NCBI GenBank assembly: GCA_963834685.1
Contig: CAWICW010000008.1
Span: 62,001-126,000, forward strand
Length of the DNA stretch: 64,000 nt
Direction: 5' to 3'
Origin: Palsa-504 sp963834685
Lineage (GTDB): Bacteria > Actinomycetota > Actinomycetes > Streptosporangiales > Streptosporangiaceae
Shown: piece after piece, positions 15,248 to 25,464 of the stretch
How positions within the stretch are numbered: position 1 is the first letter of the stretch
Layout of the letters: each line of letters begins with the position of its first letter
The notes under the pieces: model-generated
What the model saw: the letters and a program-made list of their open reading frames with translations, nothing else
Database searches by the model: none
Told to the model about the DNA's origin: nothing
Made by a program: the position numbers and the translations under genes

Positions 15248-15862
15248 ATGGACGGGGAGATGACGCAGCGCGGGCGCCCGGAACCGGTGCTTGTGCGCCG
15301 GTCCGGGCAGGGCTGGCAGGTCGGGCCGGAGGAGACCGCCGACCTGACCAGCGCCATGGTGCTCGCCGACCTGCTGGCCGCCGACCTCGGGTCGCCGGCC
15401 GGGCCGCTCGTGACGTCCCCGGCCGGGCCGCCCGCGGTGAGTCGACGGGCCCAAGGGGACGAGTCCGACGAGGCGGCGCGGCTGGCCGTGACCGTGACCC
15501 AGCTCGAGCACGCGCTGGTCGCCCGGGTCCGGGTCGAGCAGGCCATCGGCGTGCTCGCCGAGCGGCACCGGCTCCGCCCGCGGCAGGCGTTCGACCTGCT
15601 CAGGAACGTGGCCAGGTCCCGCGGCCAGAAGGTCACCGAGATCGCCGGGGCGGTGGTGGACAGCACGTCCAACCCGCTGCTGCCGCTGCCCGAGGAACTG
15701 GCCCGCAAGCAGCTCACGCCCCGCAAGCGCGGCCGCTCCCCGAGGCACGCCCGTGCCCCAGGGGGGCCAGGGGGGTTGGGGGGGATGGCATCCCCCCAAG
15801 AGCAGGGGGGGTCTGGAGGGGATCGCTCCCCCCGCGGCAGTAATGTCGGCGGATCCCGCTAG
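15248..15862 (+). CDS. ANTAR-domain protein
   Basis: 204 aa. ATG at 15248 with a GGACAGGAC-type leader. Residues about 75-135 form an ANTAR RNA-binding helix bundle (QLEHALVARVRVEQAIGVLAERH, RPRQAFDLLRNVARSRGQKV), which in other systems binds twin hairpins to stop termination. No sensor domain is present: the N-terminal 70 residues are short and low in features. The last 45 residues are Gly/Pro/Ser-rich and are coded by a G-tract repeat region, so this tail looks acquired. Confidence 0.75.
   Translation: MDGEMTQRGRPEPVLVRRSGQGWQVGPEETADLTSAMVLADLLAADLGSPAGPLVTSPAGPPAVSRRAQGDESDEAARLAVTVTQLEHALVARVRVEQAIGVLAERHRLRPRQAFDLLRNVARSRGQKVTEIAGAVVDSTSNPLLPLPEELARKQLTPRKRGRSPRHARAPGGPGGLGGMASPQEQGGSGGDRSPRGSNVGGSR
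15758..15840. repeat. G-tract hairpin repeat inside the ANTAR gene
   Basis: Runs of six or seven G alternate with C runs and form two hairpins: TTGGGGGGGATG with GCATCCCCCCAA (15776-15799), and GGAG...CTCC around 15815-15830. It is read in frame as the Gly-rich C-terminal tail. G-run blocks of the same kind recur at 37480, 38748, 61150 and 61635. Confidence 0.6.
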
Positions 15863-15982
15863 AGTCCTGCGACACGGCTTCGTCCTCCGGCGCGATGCGT
15901 CCGGGCTGCGGGAAACTAGGTCGGCGAGGTCGTTTCGGGTTCTTCGGATGGGAGCTGGCCGGATCGACGAAGGAGGGCCGGG

Positions 15983-17272
15983 GTGGCGGATCTTGAGGTG
16001 GTCGAGATCTGTGCCGGGGCGGGCGGGCAGGCCCTCGGGCTGGAGCGAGCCGGCTTCGAGCACGCCCTGGCGATCGAGCTCGATACGGCGGCGTGCGGCA
16101 CGCTGCGCGCCAACCGGCCGGGCTGGAAGGTCGCCGAAGGCGACGTGGCCGATCCCGCGCTGTGGCGCCCGAGCGACTACCGGGGCGTGGCCCTGCTGGC
16201 GGGCGGGGTACCGTGCCCGCCGTTCACCGTGGCGGGCCGGCAGCTCGGCGCGACCGACGAGCGCGACCTGTTCGCCTGGGCCGTGGAGCTGTGCGGGATC
16301 ATCCAGCCCCGGGCCCTGCTGCTGGAGAACGTCCGGGGCCTGAGTACCAGGCGGTTCAGCGCGTACCGGCAGCACGTCCTGGACCGCCTCCGCGACCTGG
16401 GGTACGTGCCGGGCTGGCGGCTGCTGAACGCGTCGGATTACGGCGTGCCGCAGCTGCGGCCGCGGACCGTCCTGGTCGCGCTGCAGCCGGCCGACGCGCC
16501 GTGGTTCCGCTGGCCCGTGCCGTCGCCCCGGCCGCCGGCCACCGTGGGCGAGACCCTGGGCGACCTGATGGCCACGCGGGGCTGGCGCGGCGCGGCCGCC
16601 TGGGCGCGCCGGGCCGACCGGATCGCGCCCACGATCGTCGGCGGCTCCAAGAAGCACGGCGGCGCCGACCTGGGCCCGACCCGGGCCAAGCGCGCCTGGG
16701 CCGAGCTCGGCGTGGACGGCATCGGGGTCGCGGATGCCGCGCCGGGACCGGACGCGGACCCGGCGTTGATCCCCCGGTTGACCTGCGACATGGTGACCAG
16801 GCTGCAAGGCTGGCAGGACGAGTGGGGCTGGCGCTTCAGCGGCCGCAAGACCGCCCGCTACCGGCAGATCGGCAATGCGTTCCCGCCGCCGGTCGCCGAG
16901 GCGGTCGGGACGGCCGTCCGCCGCGCCCTGGAGCACGCGGGCCCGCCGGAGGCGGCTCCGGAGATGGACAGGGTCACCGCGCACGTGCATGACCCGGTGT
17001 TCCGCGTGCTGCGGGCCAGGGATGACTTCCTGACCGCCCGGCAGATCGCCGACCTGGCCAGGTCGGCTGATGGTGGCGCGGCGGCCCGGACCCGGCTGAG
17101 CCCGGCGCTGGTGCTGGAGCACCTGCGCCACCTCAGCGGTGACTTCGAGCTCGAGATGGCCGAGGGCCGCGACGGCCCGGCCTACCGGCTGGGGCCGTTC
17201 CGGGCCTTCCTCGGCCAGCAGGACCACACGCGCCATAGGCGCTTCGCCGCGAGCCGGGCCACGATCAGCTGA
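15983..17272 (+). CDS. C5-cytosine DNA methyltransferase
   Basis: 429 aa, GTG at 15983 after AAGGAGGG. Motif I EICAGAGGQALGL (residues 8-20), motif IV GGVPCPPF with catalytic Cys78, motif VI LLLENVRG (ENV 115-117), motif VIII QLRPRTVLVAL, motif X RQIGNAFPPPVAEAVG (from 295). The target-recognition part lies at about 190-285. Residues 330-410 form an extra winged-helix-like domain. No restriction endonuclease is adjacent, so it may be a solitary methylase or the antitoxin half of a split system. The next genes are a ParA and a small DNA-binding protein. Confidence 0.93.
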   Translation: MADLEVVEICAGAGGQALGLERAGFEHALAIELDTAACGTLRANRPGWKVAEGDVADPALWRPSDYRGVALLAGGVPCPPFTVAGRQLGATDERDLFAWAVELCGIIQPRALLLENVRGLSTRRFSAYRQHVLDRLRDLGYVPGWRLLNASDYGVPQLRPRTVLVALQPADAPWFRWPVPSPRPPATVGETLGDLMATRGWRGAAAWARRADRIAPTIVGGSKKHGGADLGPTRAKRAWAELGVDGIGVADAAPGPDADPALIPRLTCDMVTRLQGWQDEWGWRFSGRKTARYRQIGNAFPPPVAEAVGTAVRRALEHAGPPEAAPEMDRVTAHVHDPVFRVLRARDDFLTARQIADLARSADGGAAARTRLSPALVLEHLRHLSGDFELEMAEGRDGPAYRLGPFRAFLGQQDHTRHRRFAASRATIS

Positions 17273-17312
17273 CCTCGGGCGTTGCTCATGACAGAAGCCG
17301 GCCGGCACCAAG

Positions 17313-17342
17313 ATTGCAGTATTGCAGTTGATACTGCAATAC
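17313..17342. promoter_or_regulatory. Repeated 8-mer and inverted repeat upstream of parA
   Basis: GTATTGCAGT (17319-17328) and ACTGCAATAC (17333-17342) are perfect 10-bp arms around TGAT. The 8-mer ATTGCAGT occurs twice head to tail (17313-17328) and once inverted (17333-17340). It lies about 95 bases before the ParA start and is AT-rich against its surroundings. It is a candidate operator or parS-like site for the small DNA-binding protein of this operon. Confidence 0.65.
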
Positions 17343-17437
17343 GGAAAACGCTGGTCGGCGGGAGTGAGAGAAAAGTCGCAGGCAGGCATGCCGCCGACGG
17401 GCTACCGTAACCTCGCGGACGCTGCGATAATGCCTGG

Positions 17438-18112
17438 ATGACAGGGCTGCGCCTCGCCCTGGCCAACCTGAAGCCGGGCACGGGCAAGACCACATCCGCG
17501 GTCTGGCTGGCCCATGTGTTCGCACTGGCCGGTAACAGCGTGCTCCTGGTGGACGCCGACCCGTCGGGCAGCGCGCTGGAATGGTCCGACCTGGCCGCCA
17601 TGTATCCCGGGCTCGCGCCGGAGCAGGCGGCGTTCCCGTTCCGGATCGTGGCGCTGCCCTCGCGCGAGCTGCACCGCCGCCTGCCCGAGATCGCCAAGCA
17701 CGACGACGTGGTGATCATCGACACGCCGCAGATCGAGGACCACGCCGGCATCGCCCGGTCGGCGCTGCGGTACGCCGACGAGATCTTGATCCCGTGCGCG
17801 CCCAGCCCGATCGAGATCAACCGGACCACCCCGGTCCGGGACGAGATCAGCGAGGTCCGGGAGCTCCGCGACACGCCGGCGCGGTCGGCCGTCCTGCTGA
17901 ACCGCTGCGTGGCGCGGGCGCACTCGACCACCGACGCCCGTGAGGCGCTGGCCGATCTCGGCTACGACGTGCTGACCACCGTGGTGCCCCGGCGCGAGAT
18001 CTACGCCCAGAGCTTCGGCGTGCCGATCAAGCAGGCCGGCTGCGACGTGTGGCGCCAGGTGGCCCGCGACCTCATCGAACGCTGCGCCCCGCTCTGCGGC
18101 GTCCGGTCATGA
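17438..18112 (+). CDS. ParA-family partition ATPase
   Basis: 224 aa, ATG 17438. It begins with a deviant Walker A (LKPGTGKTTSAV) holding the signature Lys of ParA/MinD ATPases, then LLVDADPSGSA (motif A') and VVIIDTPQIED (Walker B). Length is that of short plasmid-type ParA (no N-terminal HTH). The stop overlaps the next gene by the ATGA arrangement. Together with the small downstream protein and the upstream repeat it forms a compact partition-like cassette that is distinct from the chromosomal parAB pair usually near oriC. Confidence 0.88.
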   Translation: MTGLRLALANLKPGTGKTTSAVWLAHVFALAGNSVLLVDADPSGSALEWSDLAAMYPGLAPEQAAFPFRIVALPSRELHRRLPEIAKHDDVVIIDTPQIEDHAGIARSALRYADEILIPCAPSPIEINRTTPVRDEISEVRELRDTPARSAVLLNRCVARAHSTTDAREALADLGYDVLTTVVPRREIYAQSFGVPIKQAGCDVWRQVARDLIERCAPLCGVRS

Positions 18113-18408
18113 CCGCGCAGAAAGACAGGGAGCTGCGCAAGGCGCAGATGGCGGCCGCGGCGGCCCGGCGGGCCGAGCCCGACGCCGGCCCGGCGGGCCG
18201 GACCGCGATCCGGTCCAAGCCGGTCCGGATCACCCTGGACCTGAGCCCTGAGCTGTACCGGGAGCTCAACGTGTGGGCCGATGAGGCCGCGATCACGCTC
18301 GGCGTGCCGCGGGTGTCGCTGGCCGACGCGGTGCGGGCCATGATCCGGGTCACCGCGGACCATCCCGACCAGGTCCTGGACCAGCTGCGCCGGGACCGCG
18401 ACAAGTAG
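18109..18408 (+). CDS. Small ribbon-helix-helix-like DNA-binding partner of ParA
   Basis: 99 aa, ATG overlapping the parA stop (ATGA). The first 40 residues are basic and flexible. Residues about 40-80 (KPVRITLDLSPELYREL, ADEAAITLGVPRVSLADAV) look like a CopG/Arc-type strand followed by two helices. In plasmid cassettes such proteins are the centromere-binding partner and autorepressor of short ParA ATPases; that role is inferred here from the overlap and the upstream inverted repeat. Confidence 0.65.
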   Translation: MTAQKDRELRKAQMAAAAARRAEPDAGPAGRTAIRSKPVRITLDLSPELYRELNVWADEAAITLGVPRVSLADAVRAMIRVTADHPDQVLDQLRRDRDK

Positions 18409-18491
18409 CGCGCACGTCAGCCGTGGTGTACCGGCGACTAGCGGTTCCGGGCGCCGGCCATCGGTCATCCGGGCGGGACGAACGGGATCGG

Positions 18492-20252
18492 TCACCGGCC
18501 GGCCGGGCGCCGGGCGCGCTCCAGCGGGAAGGACCGGTGGTCCGGCCGGCTCAGCGCCTCGGGCAGGTGCATGCGCAGCATCACCTGCCCGACGTTGCCG
18601 GGCAGGGTCCGCTGGGTAAGCAGTGAGGTCACGATCATCACGCCGAACGCGAGCGGCACCGTCCAGATGGCCGGCTGTCCCAGCAGCACGGCGCTCCAGC
18701 CGCGGGTGGCCGCGCCGGACATCGTGGCCAGGATCGCGGCCAGGCAGGCGCCGCCGCCCACCACGATGCCCGCGGCGGCGCCCGCCCGGGTGAGCTGACG
18801 CCACCAGATCCCCAGCACCAGCAGCGGGCAGAACGACGACGCCGCGATGGCGAAGGCCCACCCGACGAGCAGCGCCAGCGAGAAGCGGCCGATCAGCAGG
18901 GAGGTGGCCGTCGCCACCGCGCCCGCGGCGATCGCGCACCAGCGGAACGAGGTCACGCCGCGGTTCATGAAGTCGTGCGACAGCGCGCCGGCCACGCTGA
19001 CCAGCAGGCCGGACGAGGTGGACAGGAAGGCGGCGAAGGCCCCCGCCGCGACCAGCGCCGCCAGCAGCGCGCCCGGCAGCCCGGGCAGCAGCAGCGACGG
19101 CAGGGCGAGGAGGACGTTATCGGAGTCCCCGGCCAGGTACAGCTGCGGCGCGTGCAGTCTGGTCAGGACGGCCAGCACCGCCGGGAACATGTAGAACGTG
19201 CTCAGCAGCAGCACCACGATCAGCGTCGTCCGCCGGGCCGCCTCGCCGTCGGGGTTGGTGTAGAAGCGCACGAGAATGTGCGGCAGTCCGACCGCGCCGA
19301 AGAACGTGGCGATGATGATGCCGTAGGTCGCCGCGAGAGGGTGGGCGCCGTCCGTACCCGCGGCCGAGAGCGGGGAGTCCCACGAGACCCCGGGAGATGG
19401 CGCCATGGCCAGGCTGGTGGGGACCGGGGCGCCCGCGGCGAAACCGATCCGCGCGCCTGCGCCCGCGACGTGGCGGCACGCGCACAGCGGCACCATCTGG
19501 TGGCGGTAACGCCGCTGGTCCATCAGGCCGCTGACCGTGGCCCTGGTCGGCCGGCCCAGGGTGAAGTCCGTGGTCTGGGCCACCTGAACGACGGTAGCGC
19601 GGGTGAAGACCGGGGCGCGGTCGGGCTGGAGGTTGCGGGCGGAGTCGTGCCCGGTCGCGATCAGCAGCACCAGCGCGGGAATGCCGATCGCGCAGAGCTT
19701 CAGCCAGTACTGGAAGCACTGCACGAACGTGATGCCCTTCATCCCGCCCATCGCGATGTTGCCGCTTACGACGACCCCGAGCGCGACCACGCCGACCCAG
19801 TAGGGCGTGCCGAGCACCCACTGCAGCGTGATGCCCGCACCCTTCATCTGCGGCAGCAGGTAGAACCACCCGATGACCAGGACGAGTGCGGTGGCCGCCT
19901 GGCGCAGGCCCTTGGATCCCAGCCGGCCGTCGGCGAAGTCGGGGATCGTGTACGCGCCGAAGCGCCGCAGCGGCGCCGCCACCAGCAGCAGCAGGACCAG
20001 GTACCCGGCGGTATAGCCGACCGAGTACCACAGCGAGCCGAGGCCCTGCGACACGATCAGGCCCGCGATGCCCAGGAAGGACGCGGCCGAGAGGTACTCA
20101 CCGGAGATGGCGGCGGCGTTGATCCCGGGCGGGACCTGCCGCGCGGCGACCATGAAGTCGTCTGGTGTCCGGGCGACCCGGATGCCGCGGGCGCCGACCA
20201 CGATCGTCAGCAGCGTGACGAACGCGATCGCGCCGACGGCGGTGCTAGTCAT
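18492..20252 (-). CDS. Sodium:solute symporter, acetate/monocarboxylate type
   Basis: 586 aa, ATG 20252 with GGAGG upstream. About 13 transmembrane segments. SSS-family features are clear: GEYLSAASFLGIAGLI near residues 50-65, TIPDFADGRLGSKGLR, QMKGAGITLQW, GGMKGITFVQCFQYWLK and the VGLPHILVRFYTNPDG loop. This pattern is that of cation/acetate symporters (ActP, MctC). A non-membrane insert of about 90 residues (from residue 220) lies between two segments. The small two-helix protein and the LytS/LytTR pair on the same strand form the operon. Confidence 0.88.
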   Translation of the reverse strand: MTSTAVGAIAFVTLLTIVVGARGIRVARTPDDFMVAARQVPPGINAAAISGEYLSAASFLGIAGLIVSQGLGSLWYSVGYTAGYLVLLLLVAAPLRRFGAYTIPDFADGRLGSKGLRQAATALVLVIGWFYLLPQMKGAGITLQWVLGTPYWVGVVALGVVVSGNIAMGGMKGITFVQCFQYWLKLCAIGIPALVLLIATGHDSARNLQPDRAPVFTRATVVQVAQTTDFTLGRPTRATVSGLMDQRRYRHQMVPLCACRHVAGAGARIGFAAGAPVPTSLAMAPSPGVSWDSPLSAAGTDGAHPLAATYGIIIATFFGAVGLPHILVRFYTNPDGEAARRTTLIVVLLLSTFYMFPAVLAVLTRLHAPQLYLAGDSDNVLLALPSLLLPGLPGALLAALVAAGAFAAFLSTSSGLLVSVAGALSHDFMNRGVTSFRWCAIAAGAVATATSLLIGRFSLALLVGWAFAIAASSFCPLLVLGIWWRQLTRAGAAAGIVVGGGACLAAILATMSGAATRGWSAVLLGQPAIWTVPLAFGVMIVTSLLTQRTLPGNVGQVMLRMHLPEALSRPDHRSFPLERARRPAGR

Positions 20253-20296
20253 CGGGCCTCCGGCCCGCGGTGCTAGTCATCGGGCCTCCGGCCCGC
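20241..20296 (-). repeat. 28-bp tandem duplication covering the symporter start
   Basis: The 28-bp block 20241-20268 is repeated exactly at 20269-20296. Each copy carries GGAGG and ATGACTAGCACC. The downstream ATG (20252) is the symporter start. The upstream ATG (20280) opens an 11-codon frame (MTSTAGRRPDD) that ends in a TAG overlapping the true start region, because 28 is not a multiple of three. Confidence 0.9.
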
Positions 20297-20313
20297 GCGG
20301 TTGCTCATCCGGG

Positions 20314-20802
20314 TCAGTCGTCGGGGGGATCGACCAGGTCGGTGAACCTGGCCTCGAGCTGGCGGGCCTGACGATGGTAGAACCAGCCGATCGCGAGGAA
20401 CACGGGGTAGAACGCGAAGCCGAGCACGATCAGCGTGACCGGCAGGCCGGCCACCCTCGTCCGGCCGATCGCGGGGACCAGCGCGGCGACGAGCGGGAAC
20501 GAGACGGTCACGGTCAGGGCGAGCATGAGGCACATCAGGGACAGGCCGAGCTGCGCCCGCACCAGCGAGCCGATGAGCAGCCGGCCGGTGTTCGTGTCGT
20601 CTCGCAGGTCCCCGGGCCCAGGGATGCCGTGCTGAACCGGCACCTGGTCGCCGCGCCAGACGACAAGCTGGCGCTGTGCTGGCTGGAGCGGTGCTAGCAG
20701 GGGCTCTGCTAGCTGGGACTGTGTTAGCTGGGACTGTGTTAGCTGGGACTGTGTTAGCTGGGACTGTGTTAGCTGGGACTGGGCCGGCCGGGTCTCCTCC
20801 AT
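20314..20802 (-). CDS. Small two-helix membrane protein of the symporter operon
   Basis: 162 aa, ATG 20802. Residues 7-30 are five SQLTQ-type repeats coded by a 15-bp tandem repeat. Residues about 75-140 hold two hydrophobic segments (GLSLMCLMLALTVTVSFPLVAAL and LPVTLIVLGFAFYPVFLAIGWFYH), and the tail is charged. The layout resembles the small DUF485-like subunit found beside acetate symporters. It lies 61 bases upstream of the symporter and directly after the response regulator. Confidence 0.65.
   Translation of the reverse strand: MEETRPAQSQLTQSQLTQSQLTQSQLTQSQLAEPLLAPLQPAQRQLVVWRGDQVPVQHGIPGPGDLRDDTNTGRLLIGSLVRAQLGLSLMCLMLALTVTVSFPLVAALVPAIGRTRVAGLPVTLIVLGFAFYPVFLAIGWFYHRQARQLEARFTDLVDPPDD
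20709..20783. repeat. 15-bp coding VNTR
   Basis: Five near-perfect head-to-tail copies of a 15-bp unit (gctgggactgtgtta on the plus strand) code for SQLTQ repeats at the N-terminus of the small membrane protein. Units one to four are identical over most of their length. Copy number can change without frame loss. Confidence 0.9.
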
Positions 20803-20804
20803 GG

Positions 20805-21620
20805 TCAGTTCCGCCGGCCGACCCGGAGGATCCGGTCGCGGACCTCCCGCACATGGCGGCGGCTGACCGGCAGCGAGCAGCCGCCCACCATCACCGTGTG
20901 CACGTTTCCGGTCACGGAGAACTCGGTGATGTGCCGGAACGACACGAGGTAGCCGCGGTGAATCCGGATGAAACCGTGGGCCGACCACCGTTCTTCCAGA
21001 TGCGAGATCGGGATCCGCACCAGGTGGGCGGCGCCGTCCGCGGTGTGCAGCCGTACGTAGTCTCCCTCGGCTTCCACCCAGTGCACCTGCTCACGGGAGA
21101 TGAACCTGGTCCGTCCGGCCGTCTCGACCGGGATCAGGTCGGACGGATCGCCGGCGGGCGACGGGCCGGGCTCTTGGGGGCGGCCCGCCGCCAGCGGGCC
21201 GAGCGCACGTTCCAGCGCGGTGCGCAGCCGCGCCCGGGAGACGGGCTTGAGCAGGTAGTCGCACGCGCCGATGTCGAAGGCGCGCACCGCGTACTCCTCG
21301 TAGGCGGTGACGTAGACGATGGCGGGCGGTGCGGCGAACCGCCGCAGCACGTTCCCCAGCTCGATGCCGTTGAGCTCGGGCATCCTGACGTCGAGGAAGA
21401 CGACGTCGTAGCGGCGCTCCTGAAGGTACCGGAGCGCGTCGCTCGCATTCTGCGCGCCATGCACCGGCGCGATCGGGAAGTTCGTGCGGAGCAGGTAGCT
21501 CAGTTCGTCCAGGGCCGGCGTTTCGTCGTCGACGACCAGCGCGGACGCCGCGGGGATCCCGACCCACTGGCCGGCGCGCTCATCCGCCGGCGGTGCCGCC
21601 CTGACCCGTGCCTGGATCAT
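20805..21620 (-). CDS. LytTR-type response regulator
   Basis: 271 aa. Receiver domain at residues 26-135 with acidic pair DDE at 31-33, phospho-acceptor Asp77 (FLDVRMPEL), Thr105 and Lys125. Residues about 165-271 are a LytTR DNA-binding domain (VHWVEAEGDYVRLHTADG, then FIRIHRGYLV and LPVSRRHVREV). Start overlaps the kinase stop by four bases. It likely controls the symporter operon, as in pyruvate- or acetate-responsive LytS/LytTR systems. Confidence 0.92.
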   Translation of the reverse strand: MIQARVRAAPPADERAGQWVGIPAASALVVDDETPALDELSYLLRTNFPIAPVHGAQNASDALRYLQERRYDVVFLDVRMPELNGIELGNVLRRFAAPPAIVYVTAYEEYAVRAFDIGACDYLLKPVSRARLRTALERALGPLAAGRPQEPGPSPAGDPSDLIPVETAGRTRFISREQVHWVEAEGDYVRLHTADGAAHLVRIPISHLEERWSAHGFIRIHRGYLVSFRHITEFSVTGNVHTVMVGGCSLPVSRRHVREVRDRILRVGRRN

Positions 21621-22792
21621 GGCGCGCTCATCGCCGGGCAGAACTTCGGTAGGCGCATGGTCACCTTCGTGCCGGCCCCGACTCCGGTCTCGATCGTCAG
21701 TCCGTGGTCGTTTCCGAAGGTAGCGCGGAGGCGCTCGTCCACGTTGCGGAGTCCGACAGATTCACCGCCCCACCGCCCGGAGAGCACGTCGGCGAGCTGC
21801 CCCGGATCCACGCCGACGCCGTGGTCCTCGACCGTGACGACCGCCTCATGGCCCGCGTCCTCCGCCGAGATCTTCAGCCGGGCGGTCCCGCTGACCCGCT
21901 CCAGGCCATGCCGGACGGCGTTCTCGACCAGCGGCTGCAGCACCAGCGACGGGACCCGGACGGGCAGGACCTCCGGGGCGACCCGCAGGCTGACCATCAG
22001 GCGGTCGCCGAAGCGCGCGCGCTCGAGCTCCAGGTAGATATCGACGAAGCGCAGCTCCTCGGCCAGGGTGGCGTACTGAGTGTGCTCGCGGAAGGTCCAG
22101 CGGATGAACTCGGCGAAGCCGACGAGCAGGTCCCGGGCCCGCTCCGGGTCAGACCGGACGTAGGACTCGATCGCGGTGAGGGCGTTGTAGATGAAATGCG
22201 GGCTGATCTGGGCGCGCAGGAAGTTCAGCTGCGCCTGCACGGTACGGGTCCTGGACGCGTCGAGCTCGGCCAGGGCCAGCTGCGTGGACACGAACCGGGC
22301 GACCTCGCCCGCGGTCCGCATCAGCGCCGCGTCGGCCGACGGGCCTAGCGCCGCCAGGGCCCCGACGAGCGCGCCGTCGACGGCGATGGGCACGACGACG
22401 CCTTGCCGCATCGGGCAGTCGCCGCCGTGGCCGCAGCCGAGATCGGACGCGCTCAGCAGCTGCGGGCGGCCCGACGCCACCACCTCGTGCAGGCGGCGGC
22501 CGAGAGCCACGGCGTGCCGTTCGGAGCCTTCACAGGCGATGAGGTCCGTCCGGTCTGCGATGGCGACGGCGGGCGTGCCGAGCAGCCGCCGCAAGGCCGG
22601 CGCCGCCTTGACCGCGGTGGCCGGCGTCAGCCCGTCGCGCAGCGCGGCGACCGCCTCGCTGGCGGTGTGCAGGGCCTCGTAGGTGGCCCGCTGCGGCGGC
22701 GTGCCGACGCGCCGCGAGGTCCGCTTCCAGAACAGGACAGCGGCCGACAGCGCGGCGGCGACGGAGGCCAGCATGATCGTGAGCGCGACCAT
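21617..22792 (-). CDS. LytS-type sensor histidine kinase
   Basis: 391 aa. One N-terminal transmembrane helix (residues 3-22), a GAF-like domain at about 38-175 containing Cys-rich GCGHGGDCPM near 119-128, then the His_kinase signature FLRAQISPHFIYNAL with phospho-accepting His199, and an HATPase domain with PLVENAVRHG and GVGVDPGQLADVL. The paired Cys/His residues in the GAF region suggest metal or redox sensing, which is inference. The regulator gene overlaps its 3' end. Confidence 0.92.
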   Translation of the reverse strand: MVALTIMLASVAAALSAAVLFWKRTSRRVGTPPQRATYEALHTASEAVAALRDGLTPATAVKAAPALRRLLGTPAVAIADRTDLIACEGSERHAVALGRRLHEVVASGRPQLLSASDLGCGHGGDCPMRQGVVVPIAVDGALVGALAALGPSADAALMRTAGEVARFVSTQLALAELDASRTRTVQAQLNFLRAQISPHFIYNALTAIESYVRSDPERARDLLVGFAEFIRWTFREHTQYATLAEELRFVDIYLELERARFGDRLMVSLRVAPEVLPVRVPSLVLQPLVENAVRHGLERVSGTARLKISAEDAGHEAVVTVEDHGVGVDPGQLADVLSGRWGGESVGLRNVDERLRATFGNDHGLTIETGVGAGTKVTMRLPKFCPAMSAP

Positions 22793-23031
22793 CGCCGCAC
22801 TATAGCCCGCCGCCGGGCACCGTGCGGGAATACCGCGGAGCGCCCGGACCGCTGGCCGGCCGGGCCGCGCCGTTCCTCGCCGCCCGGCAACCGTTCCTCG
22901 CGCCGATCACGGCGCTCGTCGCACGGCATGCCGCGCCGGGCAGGCCGGCACCGTATCTTGCGGGATGAGGCCACTGGGCGGCCGGGGCGGGCCGAGCACC
23001 GTCCCGGCCGCCCCGGGTCGACGCTGGAAGC

Positions 23032-23065
23032 GCTCCCGGGCGTAGGTGTGCCCACGCCCGGGAGC
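23032..23065 (-). terminator. Strong hairpin terminator after typA
   Basis: Perfect 12-bp stem GCTCCCGGGCGT/ACGCCCGGGAGC with a 10-base loop, three bases after the typA stop at 23068. No U-tract follows. It would separate typA from the kinase operon starting at 22792. Confidence 0.7.
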
Positions 23066-23067
23066 AG

Positions 23068-24951
<1,884 letters not shown>

Positions 24952-25020
24952 GCGTGAGTCTCGTTCGTTAGGCGTCGGGAGCTGCCGCCCGAAGGGGCGA
25001 CTCAGTTTAGTTTAGTGAAC

Positions 25021-25248
25021 ATGCCAAGCCGACCAGACGCCATCTTCGCCGTGCCGCGGCTCGCCCAGATCTACGACCTCCTGGAAGGCGAGCGCAACGA
25101 TCTCGAACCCTACCTGGCCATGGCGGCCCTTCGCCCCGGCGGCCGGCGACACGCTGGCCGGCGTGCGCGACGCTCCGGACCGGCCCGGCCGCGAATGGGT
25201 CTTCATCGCCGCCAGAGCGCAGCGTGGGCCGCGCGGCGCCGGAGGTAA
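25021..25248 (+). pseudogene. Remnant of a SAM-dependent methyltransferase gene
   Basis: The start reads MPSRPDAIFAVPRLAQIYDLL then EGERNDLEPYLAMA, the usual N-terminus of small class I methyltransferases. The sequence then jumps: in another frame it reads GDTLAGVRDAPDRPGREWVF, IAARAQ, which is a typical C-terminus of the same family. The SAM-binding core is absent, so a large internal deletion has fused the two ends out of frame. The rest of the 513-base gap (24952-25464) has no gene. Confidence 0.6.
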
Positions 25249-25421
25249 CCGGATCGCGGGCGCGGGCACCTTGCTCCGTTCGGAATAATGCCTTTGACCT
25301 GGCCTGAGACCGGCTTAGACGCAGGTTGGGGTAAGACGCCCGGCCTAAGGCTTTCCCGGGCCCGGAAGATAAGGCATTCGTCCGATGCCGGGGGTGGGGC
25401 CTTACGACGAACCTTGAGGAT

Positions 25422-25446
25422 GTGGGGAACCAGAAGAGGTTCCCAC
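25422..25446 (+). promoter_or_regulatory. Leader hairpin before the 25465 gene
   Basis: GTGGGGAACC pairs with GGTTCCCAC around AGAAGA (one bulged G). It ends just before the AAGGAGG of the next gene, so it could influence translation initiation. Nothing else is evident in 25249-25464. Confidence 0.4.
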
Positions 25447-25464
25447 GGGGGTCAAGGAGGAACC

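Noticed and set aside
13118..17389. 1423-codon minus-strand frame running upstream of the helicase through mycoredoxin, ANTAR and methyltransferase genes
   Set aside because: The upstream part is antisense to three plus-strand genes with clear domains. It is a GC-rich shadow frame.
15983..18408. Complete restriction-modification system
   Set aside because: No gene here has a nuclease motif; the partners are a ParA ATPase and a small DNA-binding protein.
20709..20783. CRISPR-like array
   Set aside because: Units are 15 bp with no unique spacers and lie in frame in a gene.
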